64,000 bases of DNA from Staphylococcus durrellii (GCF_015594545.1 NZ_JADIIO010000001.1:2108001-2172000), one strand, 5' to 3'; counted from the stretch's first letter, positions 1-9,163 are shown. Notes: a model not told the origin generated them from the sequence alone. Translations and numbers: made by a program.

Positions 1-647
1 TAGTCCGCGTCTAAAAAACTTTCTTCCACATCTACACCAGTTAACACGGCGATAGATAACCCTAATTTAGCATTTTTACCTGTTTTAATATCATTTGCAG
101 TATCGCCAACAATTGCCACCTCTTTAGGATTGACATCATAGTTATCAAATAAAGGGTTCAACACTTCTGGATTAGGTTTTTCTACTGCATTGGCTTCAGT
201 AGAGATAATCACATCAAAAAACTGCTTACTTTGTGTAACTTCTAAAAATTGTTCTACGCCTTTTTTCGAATCACTCGTAACAATCCCCATTTTATAACCT
301 TGTTGTTGTAAGGTTGCTAATGTTTGATATGCTCCTTCTACCCATTCATTGTCAGGTACGCGATTATCTACTAAAGTTTGACTACGTTTCTGCACCCATT
401 TAGTAACATCTTGTTGAGCAATATCATTAAATGCCTCTACCATATTATCTAGTGCACCAGATGCCATAATAGTTCCCTGTTGAATTTCTCCATCTACGAT
501 ACCTAATCGTGCATAAGCAGCGTTCACATCAGTAATTCTTTCTTGGTAGCGTTCAATAAAATCGTCAACTAATTGTAAACCAATAGTCATCCAACTGCGA
601 TCAAAATATATTAAGGTACCGTCTTTATCAAATAAAATCCATTTCAT
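1..647 (-). CDS. HAD-family hydrolase, 3' end beyond window
   Basis: The N-terminus reads MKWILFDKDGTLIYFD, the DxDGT nucleophile motif of haloacid dehalogenase-type phosphatases. A second motif (GIVTSDSKKG, Thr/Ser of motif II) and the late motif EKPNPEV...VGDTANDIKTG (Lys of motif III, acidic pair of motif IV) follow in order. About 215 codons are visible and the frame is still open at the window edge, so the C-terminus is missing. The layout is that of a phosphoglycolate phosphatase-like soluble phosphatase with an alpha-helical cap; the substrate cannot be told. It lies downstream of ilvE on the same strand, 178 bases away, as recalled for S. aureus. Confidence 0.85.
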   Translation of the reverse strand, partial: MKWILFDKDGTLIYFDRSWMTIGLQLVDDFIERYQERITDVNAAYARLGIVDGEIQQGTIMASGALDNMVEAFNDIAQQDVTKWVQKRSQTLVDNRVPDNEWVEGAYQTLATLQQQGYKMGIVTSDSKKGVEQFLEVTQSKQFFDVIISTEANAVEKPNPEVLNPLFDNYDVNPKEVAIVGDTANDIKTGKNAKLGLSIAVLTGVDVEESFLDAD

Positions 648-825
648 CAAATTACAACTCCTATGAAATTGTCATTGCTTTTAAAATAATTTGTTACTTT
701 ACTCTTAAGATTAAAAAAGACATATATCAAAACATTTCTTTAAACATAATGAGCATAAGTTAATAACAGCATTATATATTTAAAGATTCAATAGTTTTGA
801 CATTGCCTTTAAGCTAAATTAATCA

Positions 826-1902
826 TTAATATTTAGGTACAACTACTCTCCAATTCTGCGGATCATTAAGTTTACCACTTTGAATGCCAACATAATTATC
901 GTAAAGTTTTTGTGTGATTTCGCCTGTTTCATTGTTATTAATAACGATTTCTTTTTCACCATATTTCAGCTGTCCAACAGGAGATATTACCGCTGCAGTT
1001 CCTGTACCAAATACTTCTGATAGTTTACCTTTACGTTGAGATTCAATTAATTCATCAATAGAGACACGACGTTCTTCAACATCATAACCTAATTGTTTTG
1101 ATAATTCGATAACAGTTTTTCGTGTAATCCCCGGTAAAATACTACCATTTAATTTTGGTGTTACAATTGTGCCATTTTCAACGAAGAAGATATTCATGCT
1201 ACCTACTTCTTCTATATATTTTTGTTCAACACCATCTAACCATAACACTTGATCATAGCCTAGTTTAGACGCATTCGTTTGCGCTTTTAGACTTGCTGCA
1301 TAGTTACCTGCAACCTTCGCATGCCCTACACCACCACGAACAGCTCGCACATATTCATCTTCTACATAAATCTTAGTCGGTCTTAATGATTCTCCACCAT
1401 AGTATGAACCTGATGGCGATAAAATAATAAGTAATTTATAAGAATAAGATGGTCTAACACCTAGCATACCTTCAGTAGCGAAAACGTAAGGTCGTATATA
1501 TAAAGATTGTCCTTCACCTTCAGGTACCCAGTCACGTTCTACATCGACTAATTGTTTAAGACCTTCTAGTAAAACACCTTCATCTACTTCTGGCATATCT
1601 AGTCTATTTAAAGAGTCATTAATACGTTTAAAGTTTTCATCTGGTCTAAATAATACGACTTCATCATTATGCTTGTAAGCTTTTAAACCTTCAAAGACTG
1701 CTTGTCCATAATGCAATGCCTGTGCTGCTGGAGAAATTTCAATTGGTCCATAAGGCACAATCTTTAGGTCATGCCACCCTTTATCCAAATCATAGTCGAA
1801 GCTTAGCATATAGTCAGTAAAATATTTACCAAAACCTAAATCACTTGGATCTGGTTTTTCTTTTAAGTTTTCACGTTGTACAAATTCAATTTTTTCTGAC
1901 AT
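826..1902 (-). CDS. ilvE: Branched-chain amino acid aminotransferase
   Basis: PLP-dependent class IV aminotransferase of 358 aa, the usual length for Firmicutes IlvE. It interconverts leucine, isoleucine and valine with their 2-oxo acids, using glutamate/2-oxoglutarate, in the cytoplasm. Visible signatures are the Lys region [15 protein letters not shown] (Schiff-base lysine), the [10 protein letters not shown] segment and the late [12 protein letters not shown] phosphate-binding segment. The ATG is preceded by a GGAGGAATAAATC-type ribosome binding site. It stands alone, with about 280 bases of AT-rich spacer before the next gene. In staphylococci this enzyme also feeds branched-chain fatty acid synthesis. 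Confidence 0.95.
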   Translation of the reverse strand: MSEKIEFVQRENLKEKPDPSDLGFGKYFTDYMLSFDYDLDKGWHDLKIVPYGPIEISPAAQALHYGQAVFEGLKAYKHNDEVVLFRPDENFKRINDSLNRLDMPEVDEGVLLEGLKQLVDVERDWVPEGEGQSLYIRPYVFATEGMLGVRPSYSYKLLIILSPSGSYYGGESLRPTKIYVEDEYVRAVRGGVGHAKVAGNYAASLKAQTNASKLGYDQVLWLDGVEQKYIEEVGSMNIFFVENGTIVTPKLNGSILPGITRKTVIELSKQLGYDVEERRVSIDELIESQRKGKLSEVFGTGTAAVISPVGQLKYGEKEIVINNNETGEITQKLYDNYVGIQSGKLNDPQNWRVVVPKY

Positions 1903-2181
1903 GATTTATTCCTCCAGTAAGTTCTAAAATTTTCTTTAAAGTCAATTATACCAATCGTATGAAGCGCGTTCAATAATTTTCAAAAAATTTAAAATCTTAT
2001 ATGATGTCTGTTACTTAAAATTAAAAATTATTAATTTCTTCCAAAACAAGGTGATTGACCACAAAGTTATAGACAATAATAAGTCATCCATCTTGACCTA
2101 TATATTACTATGCATACAGTTATAATGTAAAATTATTTCTTAGTTAAATTATATAATTAACTTTACTGCTGTTGAGTTAGT

Positions 2182-2571
2182 TTATAATTCGCCATTTAAA
2201 AACTGTGCTTCTCCATTAAAGAAACTCCAATTTTCATCAGTGTTTTCTATTAAACTAACCATGATGTCTTCTTTACGTATATTGAGCTCATCATGTAAAC
2301 GCGTTGCTAAATTGTTATAAAGCTTTAGTTTTTGATCTTTCGTACGTGGTCGAGAAATTAAAGTAAAGACCAAAATATCATTTGTTCTTTCTACACCTAA
2401 GCCTGTATCCAAAATTGCCATTTCATAGTATTCATGTTGAGTGACGATTTGGTAACGGTCCCCCACTGGTGCTTCAAAAGCTTCTAACATAACTTCATAT
2501 GACACATCCAAAATAGCTTTTATTTGTTCCTCCGTACGACCTTTAATCATATCAATTTTAATAATTGGCAT
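2182..2571 (-). CDS. Tautomerase-family protein
   Basis: Small protein of 129 aa beginning MPIIKIDMIKGRTEEQ. Proline directly after the initiator Met is the catalytic base of the 4-oxalocrotonate tautomerase/MIF superfamily once Met is removed. The frame is open upstream, but the start here is chosen because it places Pro at position 1 and follows an AAAGGGTGTG ribosome binding site; the next upstream Met would bury the proline. The length, about twice a 4-OT monomer, fits the Tautomerase_2 group with two beta-alpha-beta units. Substrate unknown. Confidence 0.75.
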   Translation of the reverse strand: MPIIKIDMIKGRTEEQIKAILDVSYEVMLEAFEAPVGDRYQIVTQHEYYEMAILDTGLGVERTNDILVFTLISRPRTKDQKLKLYNNLATRLHDELNIRKEDIMVSLIENTDENWSFFNGEAQFLNGEL

Positions 2572-2666
2572 AACATCACACCCTTTGCATTTGTTCAATC
2601 TTAAGTTTTATTTTAGCGCATCTATTAATGTTTACAACTCATCTGTTTTCTATATATTTATTATTC

Positions 2667-2707
2667 AAAAAAACACTTAAAAGTACAAAGACTTTTAAGT
2701 GCTTTTT
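2667..2707 (-). terminator. Rho-independent terminator after threonine dehydrogenase
   Basis: Arms CACTTAAAAG and CTTTTAAGTG flank a short loop; on the minus strand the hairpin is followed by a run of T. It sits directly after the stop of the gene at 2710. Confidence 0.85.
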
Positions 2708-2709
2708 AA

Positions 2710-3669
2710 CTAATTATTTACATAGTTTTGAGCTTCAATAGCTTCTAACATGATTTTCGTCATAGCTTGTAAGTCATATTGAGGATCAAAACCCCATTCC
2801 GCTCTTGCACAGCTAACGTCAATATTGTCTGGCCAACTATCAGCAATTGCTTGTCTATCAGGGTCTACACTATATTCTAACTCAAAGTTGGGATAATGTT
2901 CTAAAATAGCTTCTTTAACCATTTCTGGCTCAATGCTCATAGCACTTAAATTATATGCGTTTCTATTAATAAGTTTAACGCCGTCTGCTTCCATTAATTT
3001 AATAATCGCCTCAACAGCATCATCCATAAACATCATATCCATAAATGTGTCTTTTGCAATATAGCTTGTATATTTTCCTTCTCTAACAGCTTTGAAATAA
3101 ATTTCCACAGCGTAATCTGTTGTACCACCGCCTGGTTCTTTAACATGTGAAATTAACCCTGGAAACCTAACACTTCTTGTGTCGATACCAAATTTTTCAA
3201 AGTAATATTGGCATAATAATTCGCCTGCAACTTTATTGACACCATACATGGAAGTAGGTCGTTGTATCGTAACTTGTGGCGTATTAACTTTTGGTGTCGA
3301 TGGTCCAAACGCACCAATTGAGCTTGGCGTGAAGAATTTCAAATCATACTCACGTGCTGTTTCTAAAGCGTTCATTAAACCGCCCATATTTAAGTCCCAT
3401 GCAAAAATCGGATTTTTTTCTGCTGTAGCAGACAATAACGCAGCCATATGCATTAATGTATCCGCTTTAAATGTTTCTACTAGTTCAAACATACGCTCTT
3501 TATTGGTTACGTCTAAAATTTCAAAAGGTCCATCTAAAATTGGAGAACCTTCTTCTGGTTTTCTAATATCCGTAGCTAAAACATTTTCATTTCCGTAAAT
3601 TGTTCTACATTTTACTACTAACTCGGTCCCGATTTGACCTAAGGCTCCTGTAATCATAATTTTTTTCAT
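2710..3669 (-). CDS. tdh: SDR-type L-threonine 3-dehydrogenase
   Basis: Extended SDR/epimerase-fold protein of 319 aa. The start [16 protein letters not shown] gives the NAD-binding GxxGxxG; the catalytic YGVNK (YxxxK) follows SSIGAFGP, and the FPGLIS segment is typical of the short-chain threonine dehydrogenases. The reaction is L-threonine + NAD to 2-amino-3-oxobutyrate, which the kbl product at 36378-37565 would cleave to glycine and acetyl-CoA. The ATG at 3669 follows AAAGGAGAG; a longer frame opening upstream lacks such a site. A substrate other than threonine is possible, but kbl in the same window supports the call. Confidence 0.8.
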   Translation of the reverse strand: MKKIMITGALGQIGTELVVKCRTIYGNENVLATDIRKPEEGSPILDGPFEILDVTNKERMFELVETFKADTLMHMAALLSATAEKNPIFAWDLNMGGLMNALETAREYDLKFFTPSSIGAFGPSTPKVNTPQVTIQRPTSMYGVNKVAGELLCQYYFEKFGIDTRSVRFPGLISHVKEPGGGTTDYAVEIYFKAVREGKYTSYIAKDTFMDMMFMDDAVEAIIKLMEADGVKLINRNAYNLSAMSIEPEMVKEAILEHYPNFELEYSVDPDRQAIADSWPDNIDVSCARAEWGFDPQYDLQAMTKIMLEAIEAQNYVNN

Positions 3670-3912
3670 TTCTGTCTCTCCTTTGTCTATTGCCAAAAAG
3701 CAATGTATTCCCCATGTACACAAATAGCCTATTTCACTTCGAATTATACTACATATTCACGAAATTGTATACTCTGAGTGAACAATATGTAATTTATTTA
3801 TTGAGTTGCACAATATATTTATAGCAATTAAAAACTACCTTCTATAGATTAAAGATTTAAATTGTTTATCTCAGGGAATTACTACAATATATATGTATAA
3901 GGAGTGAAATAA

Positions 3913-4992
3913 ATGGAGTATAATTTATTAGGTAATTCAGGGTTATCTGTTTCTAAATACGCTCTTGGTACTATACCTTTTACAGGCACTAATGGTTTTG
4001 AAAACGCCGGGGGCATGACACAGCAACAAGCCAATAAAATGATTGACTACGCTCTAGATCAAGGTATCAACCAGTTTGATACAGCAAACCTCTATTCAAA
4101 AGGTGATTCAGAAATTGCATTAGGTAAAGCAATTCGAGACAAAAGACATGAAATGGTTATTAGCAGTAAGACAGGGTTCCAATTAACTGATAATCGAAAT
4201 GATGGTGGTGCAAGTAGAATTAACATAGAACGTTCAATTAATGCGTCTTTACAAAGGTTAAATACAGATTATATTGATTTGTATTACACACATTTATGGG
4301 ACGGCCAGGTACCTCCAATGGAAACAATACAAGTGATGAATGATTTAATTCAGCAAGGCAAAATTCGTTATTGGGGGGTTTCAAATTATAGTGGTTGGGC
4401 TTTGGCTAAAACGCATACCCTTGCCGTCGCTCATAATATGGCTCCACCTATTGCACAGCAAATTTATTACACGCCAGAAGCACGCGAAGCCGAATATGAA
4501 CTATTACCCGCAGGAAAAGAGCTTGGAATAGGTAATAGCATATGGTCACCATTAGGAGAAGGTCTTTTAACAGGTAAAATTTCACGAAACAAATCTGGAG
4601 AAACCGGCACACGTCAAGGTGATGGTTGGGCAGAACCTTACATTAAAAATCATGAATTGTTTTATGATTTAGTAGACGTGCTTACTGAAATTGCAGTTAA
4701 ACACAATGTTTCAGTTGCTCAAGTAACTTTAGCATGGTTACGCGATAGACCTAATGTTGATTCACTCGTTCTCGCCGCTAGAACGCAAAATCAACTTAAA
4801 GAAAATATCGCTTCATATAATTTACAGCTAACTGATAATGAAATTAAGACCATAACTGATTTAACTAACCCAGAACCCATATATCCCTTATGGCACAGAG
4901 CCATGAATTCTTATGATAAAGCTTCAACTGCAGAAAAAGTTTACCTTGATAACTATAACAATTTAATGAATAATAAAGATTCTATGTTGTAA
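3913..4992 (+). CDS. Aldo/keto reductase
   Basis: NADPH-dependent oxidoreductase of 359 aa with the (beta/alpha)8 aldo-keto reductase fold. The catalytic tetrad can be read: Asp in FDTANLYS, Tyr in LYSKGDSE, Lys in ISSKTGF and His in YYTHLWDG. The IDLYYTHLWDG and GKIRYWGVSNYSGW segments match the group of voltage-gated potassium channel beta-subunit-like and YhdN-like reductases. A GGAGTG site precedes the ATG. Monocistronic and closed by its own terminator. Physiological substrate unknown; likely aldehyde or ketone reduction. Confidence 0.85.
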   Translation: MEYNLLGNSGLSVSKYALGTIPFTGTNGFENAGGMTQQQANKMIDYALDQGINQFDTANLYSKGDSEIALGKAIRDKRHEMVISSKTGFQLTDNRNDGGASRINIERSINASLQRLNTDYIDLYYTHLWDGQVPPMETIQVMNDLIQQGKIRYWGVSNYSGWALAKTHTLAVAHNMAPPIAQQIYYTPEAREAEYELLPAGKELGIGNSIWSPLGEGLLTGKISRNKSGETGTRQGDGWAEPYIKNHELFYDLVDVLTEIAVKHNVSVAQVTLAWLRDRPNVDSLVLAARTQNQLKENIASYNLQLTDNEIKTITDLTNPEPIYPLWHRAMNSYDKASTAEKVYLDNYNNLMNNKDSML

Positions 4993-5023
4993 ATTATAAT
5001 CGAAATAATAAACTCAGAATAAA

Positions 5024-5069
5024 AAATGGCAATAACTATCTAAAAATGATAGTTATTGCCATTTCTTTT
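5024..5069 (+). terminator. Terminator after aldo/keto reductase
   Basis: Perfect 17-bp arms (AAATGGCAATAACTATC and its complement) around a 7-base loop, followed by TTCTTTT. Confidence 0.85.
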
Positions 5070-5130
5070 GAATAAAATTCTTTTTGTCATCATACCTATC
5101 ATAAGGAAACTAATAAAATAGTTAAGTCAT

Positions 5131-5190
5131 TCTGAAGATACAGACGAGCTGAAGACTGTAGGCTGAGCCCATACCGCAGGAAAGCAAGTC
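5131..5190. repeat. GC-richer intergenic stretch, possible copy of a dispersed repeat
   Basis: Between two terminators lies a non-coding stretch (containing GCTGAAGACTGTAGGCTGAG and CCATACCGCAGGAAAGC) that is clearly GC-richer than its surroundings. It resembles, from memory, intergenic repeat fragments dispersed in some staphylococcal genomes. No second copy was noticed in this window, so repeat status is an inference. Confidence 0.3.
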
Positions 5191-5211
5191 ATATAATAAG
5201 ATATAACCAAT

Positions 5212-5262
5212 AAAAAAAGCCAATCAACGCCATTGAATTGCAAACACGTCGATTGACTCTTT
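5212..5262 (-). terminator. Imperfect terminator downstream of the 43-aa gene
   Basis: Arms AGCCAATCAACG and CGTCGATTGACT pair with two wobble or mismatch positions; on the minus strand the hairpin is followed by GGCTTTTTTATTGG. Confidence 0.6.
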
Positions 5263-5315
5263 ATTTAGTTTAGGGCTAATATCCCAAACTCCTCAATACT
5301 ATTATGAGTTATCTA

Positions 5316-5447
5316 TTAAAATTTGTCTTTTAAATCATTAGCCTTATCTTTCGCTTGATCTTTAGCTTCTTTTTGCTTATCTTTATCGTTTTTCACTTCA
5401 TCAACTTTATCTTTTGCTTGGTCTTTAAATTCGTCAAATTTGCTCAT
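5316..5447 (-). CDS. 43-aa charged helical protein, CsbD-like
   Basis: Short gene encoding MSKFDEFKDQAKDKVDEVKN... through ...DLKDKF, 43 aa made almost only of Lys, Asp, Glu, Ala, Gln and Val. An AGGAGGG ribosome binding site lies 7 bases before the ATG, and a terminator follows, so expression is credible. The repeated xDxAKDK pattern is like the CsbD family of stress-induced small proteins, though shorter than the usual 55-70 aa. It has no membrane segment or signal peptide. Its role is unknown; CsbD-type genes are often under SigB control, but no clear SigB promoter was found here. Confidence 0.65.
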   Translation of the reverse strand: MSKFDEFKDQAKDKVDEVKNDKDKQKEAKDQAKDKANDLKDKF

Positions 5448-5569
5448 TATAAAACCCTCCTAAAAGTTTGTATATAAGGTTTTACCACCTTAAATCATTG
5501 ATAAACATTTTTGTTCAATAATTTTTACCTAAGTTATAGATTATTATTTTTTAATATATCCAAACAATA

Positions 5570-6961
5570 TTATCGTTGTTTTCTAGTTTCTTTTAATTTA
5601 AATGACAACAAGAAACCAATAACAGTTACACATGTAGCCACAATAAATGAGATATTGACACCGTGCACGACACCTTCTTGACCTTTGGTAGGATCAACTG
5701 CAAGTGACATAACCGTTATAAATAATGCCGTGCCTAAAGCACCTGACATTTGTCTAAAAGTGTTATTCATCGCTGTACCGTGAGATATAAGATGTTGTGG
5801 TAACTGATTTATTGCTAATGTTGTCATTGGCATCATTACCATTGCAATTGAAATCATTCTAACTGCATTCATTACAGTTAAGTAAGTTATACTCGTATGA
5901 GCAGTTAAGAATGTAAATGGTAACGTTGATAATGCTAATAATAACAATCCTCCACGCGCTAACCATTTACCTCCAAATTTATCAAATAAATACCCTGTTA
6001 ACGGGTTAAAGAGACCCATAACAATTGCACCCGGTAACAATACTAAACCAGATTGTAAAGGCGTTAATTTCAACATATTTTGCATATACAACGGTAATAT
6101 AATATTTGTAGAAATCATTACCGCAAATACAAACATACCAAGCACGGTACCTATTGTGTAAATATTATACGTAAATACTCTAAATTCTAGCATCGGTTCC
6201 TTAAGTTTTAATTGACGTTTAATAAATATAACTAAAGCAATGCAACCTATGATTAAAGAAGCAATTACTTGCCAGCTTGTAAATCCTGCCTCGCTTACTG
6301 TACTAAAGCCATATAATATTCCGCCAAAACCAAGCGTAGATAGTACTACCGAAAGTTTATCAAGTTTTGGATGCGTTAATTCTGTTACATTTTTTAATAA
6401 GAAGTATGCTGTCACGATATTAATCACTGCAATAGGAATAATAACATAGAAGACACTTCTCCATGTAAAGTATTCAACTAATATTCCTGATAATGTAGGT
6501 CCAATGGCCGGAGCAAATGCAATAACTAATCCAAACAAGCCCATTGCCGTTCCTCTTTTATCTTTTGGGAATAATAAAAATAGAATTGTTTGCATTAGTG
6601 GCATCATGATACCTGCACCAGCCGCTTGAAGAATTCTTCCTATTAATAATGTGAAGAAATCAGGTCCAAAAGCACAAACTAAAGTACCAATTGTGAATAC
6701 GCCCATAGCAGATAGGAATAATTGACGAGAAGTAAAACGTTCTATTAAAAATGCTGTAACTGGAATCATAATACCATTAACAAGCATAAAAATTGATTGC
6801 AACCATTGAACAGTACTATTGTTCAGATGTAAATCTTTCATTATAGGTGGTAACGCTGTTCCTAGCAAAGTTTGGTTTAAAATTGTTATAAAGGCACCTG
6901 ATAATAAAACAATGAACAATGGAATGTTCTTCCGCAAGTCAAACTTTTCTGATTCAGCCAA
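5570..6961 (-). CDS. 14-TM drug:H+ antiporter of the MFS DHA2 family
   Basis: Membrane protein of 463 aa with about 14 hydrophobic helices, the topology of the QacA/EmrB/LmrB exporters. Antiporter motif C is visible in TM5 as AFAPAIGPTLSGILVEYFTW. The TTG start at 6961 is chosen because AAGGAAGGG lies 6 bases before it; the longer frame starts inside that site. The gene is monocistronic, with an unassigned 270-base AT-rich spacer on its upstream side before the fusB leader promoter. It probably exports lipophilic compounds using the proton gradient. Proximity to a fusidic acid resistance gene is noted, but no shared regulation is visible. Confidence 0.85.
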   Translation of the reverse strand: MAESEKFDLRKNIPLFIVLLSGAFITILNQTLLGTALPPIMKDLHLNNSTVQWLQSIFMLVNGIMIPVTAFLIERFTSRQLFLSAMGVFTIGTLVCAFGPDFFTLLIGRILQAAGAGIMMPLMQTILFLLFPKDKRGTAMGLFGLVIAFAPAIGPTLSGILVEYFTWRSVFYVIIPIAVINIVTAYFLLKNVTELTHPKLDKLSVVLSTLGFGGILYGFSTVSEAGFTSWQVIASLIIGCIALVIFIKRQLKLKEPMLEFRVFTYNIYTIGTVLGMFVFAVMISTNIILPLYMQNMLKLTPLQSGLVLLPGAIVMGLFNPLTGYLFDKFGGKWLARGGLLLLALSTLPFTFLTAHTSITYLTVMNAVRMISIAMVMMPMTTLAINQLPQHLISHGTAMNNTFRQMSGALGTALFITVMSLAVDPTKGQEGVVHGVNISFIVATCVTVIGFLLSFKLKETRKQR

Positions 6962-7234
6962 AATAATCCCTTCCTTCAATTAGTTAAATTAATTTTTGTA
7001 AAAACGTTACTTTAATGTACGACAAAAATAAATAAGACCGTTCATCTTACTTAATATAAAGTAAATACGCACGATCTATTATCAATACACTAACTCGATA
7101 GCGTTCAATTTTTGTTACAATTATTATAATTTAACACTTTTGTTATACTAAGTCCACTTAGTTGTTTACTATTATTACAAAAGTATAATTATCAAAATTT
7201 TAATTCAATCTAAAATTCCAAAAGTTGAGTTAAG

Positions 7235-7263
7235 TTGACAATTCAATAATTCCTTGCTATAAA
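7235..7263 (+). promoter_or_regulatory. Putative promoter of the fusB leader transcript
   Basis: TTGACA at 7235-7240 and TATAAA at 7258-7263 are separated by 17 bases. Transcription would begin near 7270, about 25 bases before the leader peptide start. Confidence 0.6.
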
Positions 7264-7294
7264 AAAGTATATTATAATAATTGGAGATGATGAC

Positions 7295-7351
7295 ATGTCG
7301 CTTACCAATGCTACATCTTTAATACAAAGCAACAGTGATAATGCTTTGTAA
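7295..7351 (+). CDS. 18-aa leader peptide of the FusB-type gene
   Basis: A complete short frame, MSLTNATSLIQSNSDNAL, begins 8 bases after a TTGGAG ribosome binding site and ends 68 bases before the FusB-type start codon. Its last codons run through both arms of the first hairpin of the downstream attenuator, the arrangement expected where ribosome position controls folding. Translation has not been shown. From established knowledge, plasmid fusB is induced by fusidic acid through translational attenuation with a leader peptide; equivalence here is inference. Confidence 0.6.
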   Translation: MSLTNATSLIQSNSDNAL

Positions 7352-7413
7352 ATCATTCCTAATTTCACAAGGCATTTTCTTTACCGGTATTAAATACGTT
7401 TTGTGAAAGGAAG
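7324..7413 (+). promoter_or_regulatory. Four-segment translational attenuator before the FusB-type gene
   Basis: Segment 1 ACAAAGCA (7324-7331) pairs with segment 2 TGCTTTGT (7342-7349). Segment 3 TTTCACAA (7363-7370) pairs with segment 4 TTGTGAAA (7401-7408), which overlaps the AAAGGAAG ribosome binding site. Alternatively AATGCTTTGT (7340-7349) pairs with ACAAGGCATT (7367-7376), freeing segment 4. A ribosome stalled on the leader peptide would block 1:2 and so favour 2:3 and translation of the resistance gene. Confidence 0.65.
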
Positions 7414-7419
7414 AACAAC

Positions 7420-8064
7420 ATGGAAAATAAAATTTATCCATATCAATTTAACTATATAAAAAACAATGTTGCACGATTGTTAAATGTATACAATTCAGTC
7501 AATGACAAACATACTGTTACCGCTATCCAACAAACTACAAAAGAAGATATTTTACAAACTTTTCCTAAAATAGATGCTACAATTACAAATGCCATCGATA
7601 CCTTAATGGATGTTCAATTGTCAAGTCGACAAACAGAAAAAATATTAGAAACTTTGAAATCTTATGTCACTCCATTTGAACACCCAAGTAATAAACAAGT
7701 AGAAAAAGTTTTCAAAAAGGTTAAAAAATTAAAAACACCATTAATCAGTGATGAAGTATTAATAGAGAGCACTTATGTAGGGTGGAACGACATATCTTCA
7801 GGTAGAAAATATATAATTTATTATGATGAATATAATAAATTGAATGGTTTTTATGGTGATATTTCAAACCAAACTTTCAAAGGGTTCTGCTCAATTTGTA
7901 ACAAAGAATCAAATGTAGCTTTATTTATGCGCAAAACGCATTCGTCAAGTGACGGTCGCTATACAAAAAAAGGTGACTATATATGTTTTGATAGCACACA
8001 ATGTAACCGCCAAATTACAGATTTAACTCATTTTTATAAGTTTTGGGATAAAATTAAATCTTAA
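7420..8064 (+). CDS. fusB: FusB-family fusidic acid resistance protein (EF-G binding)
   Basis: Protein of 214 aa, the family length (FusB/FusC about 213). The N-terminus (ENKIYPYQFNYIKNNVARL) forms the helical bundle, and the C-terminal half carries VGWND...RKYIIYYDEYNKL and a zinc finger with Cys157, Cys160, Cys189 and Cys195. FusB-type proteins bind EF-G domain 4 and drive release of ribosome complexes stalled by fusidic acid. Which named variant (B, C, D, F or another) this is cannot be settled by eye. It is a single gene behind a leader peptide and attenuator, followed by a strong terminator. No mobile element borders it, which fits an intrinsic chromosomal gene. Confidence 0.85.
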   Translation: MENKIYPYQFNYIKNNVARLLNVYNSVNDKHTVTAIQQTTKEDILQTFPKIDATITNAIDTLMDVQLSSRQTEKILETLKSYVTPFEHPSNKQVEKVFKKVKKLKTPLISDEVLIESTYVGWNDISSGRKYIIYYDEYNKLNGFYGDISNQTFKGFCSICNKESNVALFMRKTHSSSDGRYTKKGDYICFDSTQCNRQITDLTHFYKFWDKIKS

Positions 8065-8085
8065 AAACAATATAAACCATTTATA

Positions 8086-8133
8086 AAAAGCCCCAAATCA
8101 ATCGATCTTTTCTTCTATTGGTTTGGGGCTTTC
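8086..8133. terminator. Bidirectional terminator between FusB-type gene and LysR gene
   Basis: Arms AAAGCCCCAAATCAAT and ATTGGTTTGGGGCTTT, with one wobble, flanked by A-rich and T-rich tracts on both strands, placed between converging genes. Confidence 0.85.
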
Positions 8134-8141
8134 CCATTTAA

Positions 8142-9032
8142 TTAGTTTCGTAAATAAGAGATAAATTTATTCATTGCCGCATTATTATTATCTTTCAACT
8201 TCGTTAGGGCAGTAAAATAAATATAGTAATCAAAAGGTTTTCCAATTGGCACAGTCTCAATCGTACCATTCATAATAAAGGGGTCATCTTCAATAATTAA
8301 GTTCGAAACAATACTAATCCCTAATCCTTCAGAAACAGTTCTAATAAGTACACTTGGATTATTCGTTCTAAATACAATTTTTAAAGGCCCATTTTCTTCT
8401 TCAAAGACTTTCAAATTATTTTGATAAAAACTGCGATCATATAAAACAAAAGGATATTGCTGAATTGCTTCTAAATTAACCTCTTCTTTAAGAGCTAGCT
8501 TTGATTTTTTTGGTACTATTAATTTGAAACCACTTGATCTATTCAAAGCATGTAATTGTAGACCTTGATTTACTGTTTCATTGTCTCTTATACCTATTAA
8601 GCCAATATCTACATCGTTTTTTTGCACGAGCCTTATGATTTCATCCTTATCACTTTCGAAAATCTTCACATTAATGTGCGGATAATCTTTATTAAATTTA
8701 GATAAAGCTTTAGGTACTACTTTATTAAACAATGTTGGTATCGTCGCAATCGTTAGCGAACCATCGATTTGCGCTTTCATCGCATCTACTTTATCTAACA
8801 AATTATGTTGTGCTTCTAAAATCTCTATTATATAAGGTATTAAATGTTTACCGTCTTGAGTAGGTAATGTGCCTTTCCTCGACCTATTAAACAATTTACA
8901 CCCTAATTCTGTTTCTAAATTAGCAATGGATTGACTCATCGCAGATTGGCTTATATGCATTGCTTTAGCTGCATAAATAATAGATTCTGTTTCATATATC
9001 TTTTTGATATAACTTAATTGTTCAAAATTCAT
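8142..9032 (-). CDS. LysR-family transcriptional regulator
   Basis: Protein of 296 aa with an N-terminal winged HTH (MNFEQLSYIKKIYETESI, then AKAMHISQSAMSQSIANLE) and a LysR substrate-binding domain from about residue 90 (SLTIATIPTLFNKVVPKAL). The length is standard. It is divergent from the MFS gene at 9164, with a 130-base intergenic region that should hold its operator, so the transporter is the likely target. The small-molecule effector is unknown. Confidence 0.9.
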   Translation of the reverse strand: MNFEQLSYIKKIYETESIIYAAKAMHISQSAMSQSIANLETELGCKLFNRSRKGTLPTQDGKHLIPYIIEILEAQHNLLDKVDAMKAQIDGSLTIATIPTLFNKVVPKALSKFNKDYPHINVKIFESDKDEIIRLVQKNDVDIGLIGIRDNETVNQGLQLHALNRSSGFKLIVPKKSKLALKEEVNLEAIQQYPFVLYDRSFYQNNLKVFEEENGPLKIVFRTNNPSVLIRTVSEGLGISIVSNLIIEDDPFIMNGTIETVPIGKPFDYYIYFTALTKLKDNNNAAMNKFISYLRN

Positions 9033-9163
9033 AATGCCACCCCTTTCACATCAGTTTTACTTATATAAATATCAGAAATTCTAATTATACATTAATATAT
9101 TTTAACTATTATAATAGTTATTGGTTTGAAAAAACAATATAAATATAAAGGATGGTCTTAAAA

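Noticed and set aside
5570-8064. Exporter at 5570 and FusB-type gene as one resistance island
   Set aside because: They are divergent, with no shared operator, mobile element or repeat; adjacency alone is not evidence.
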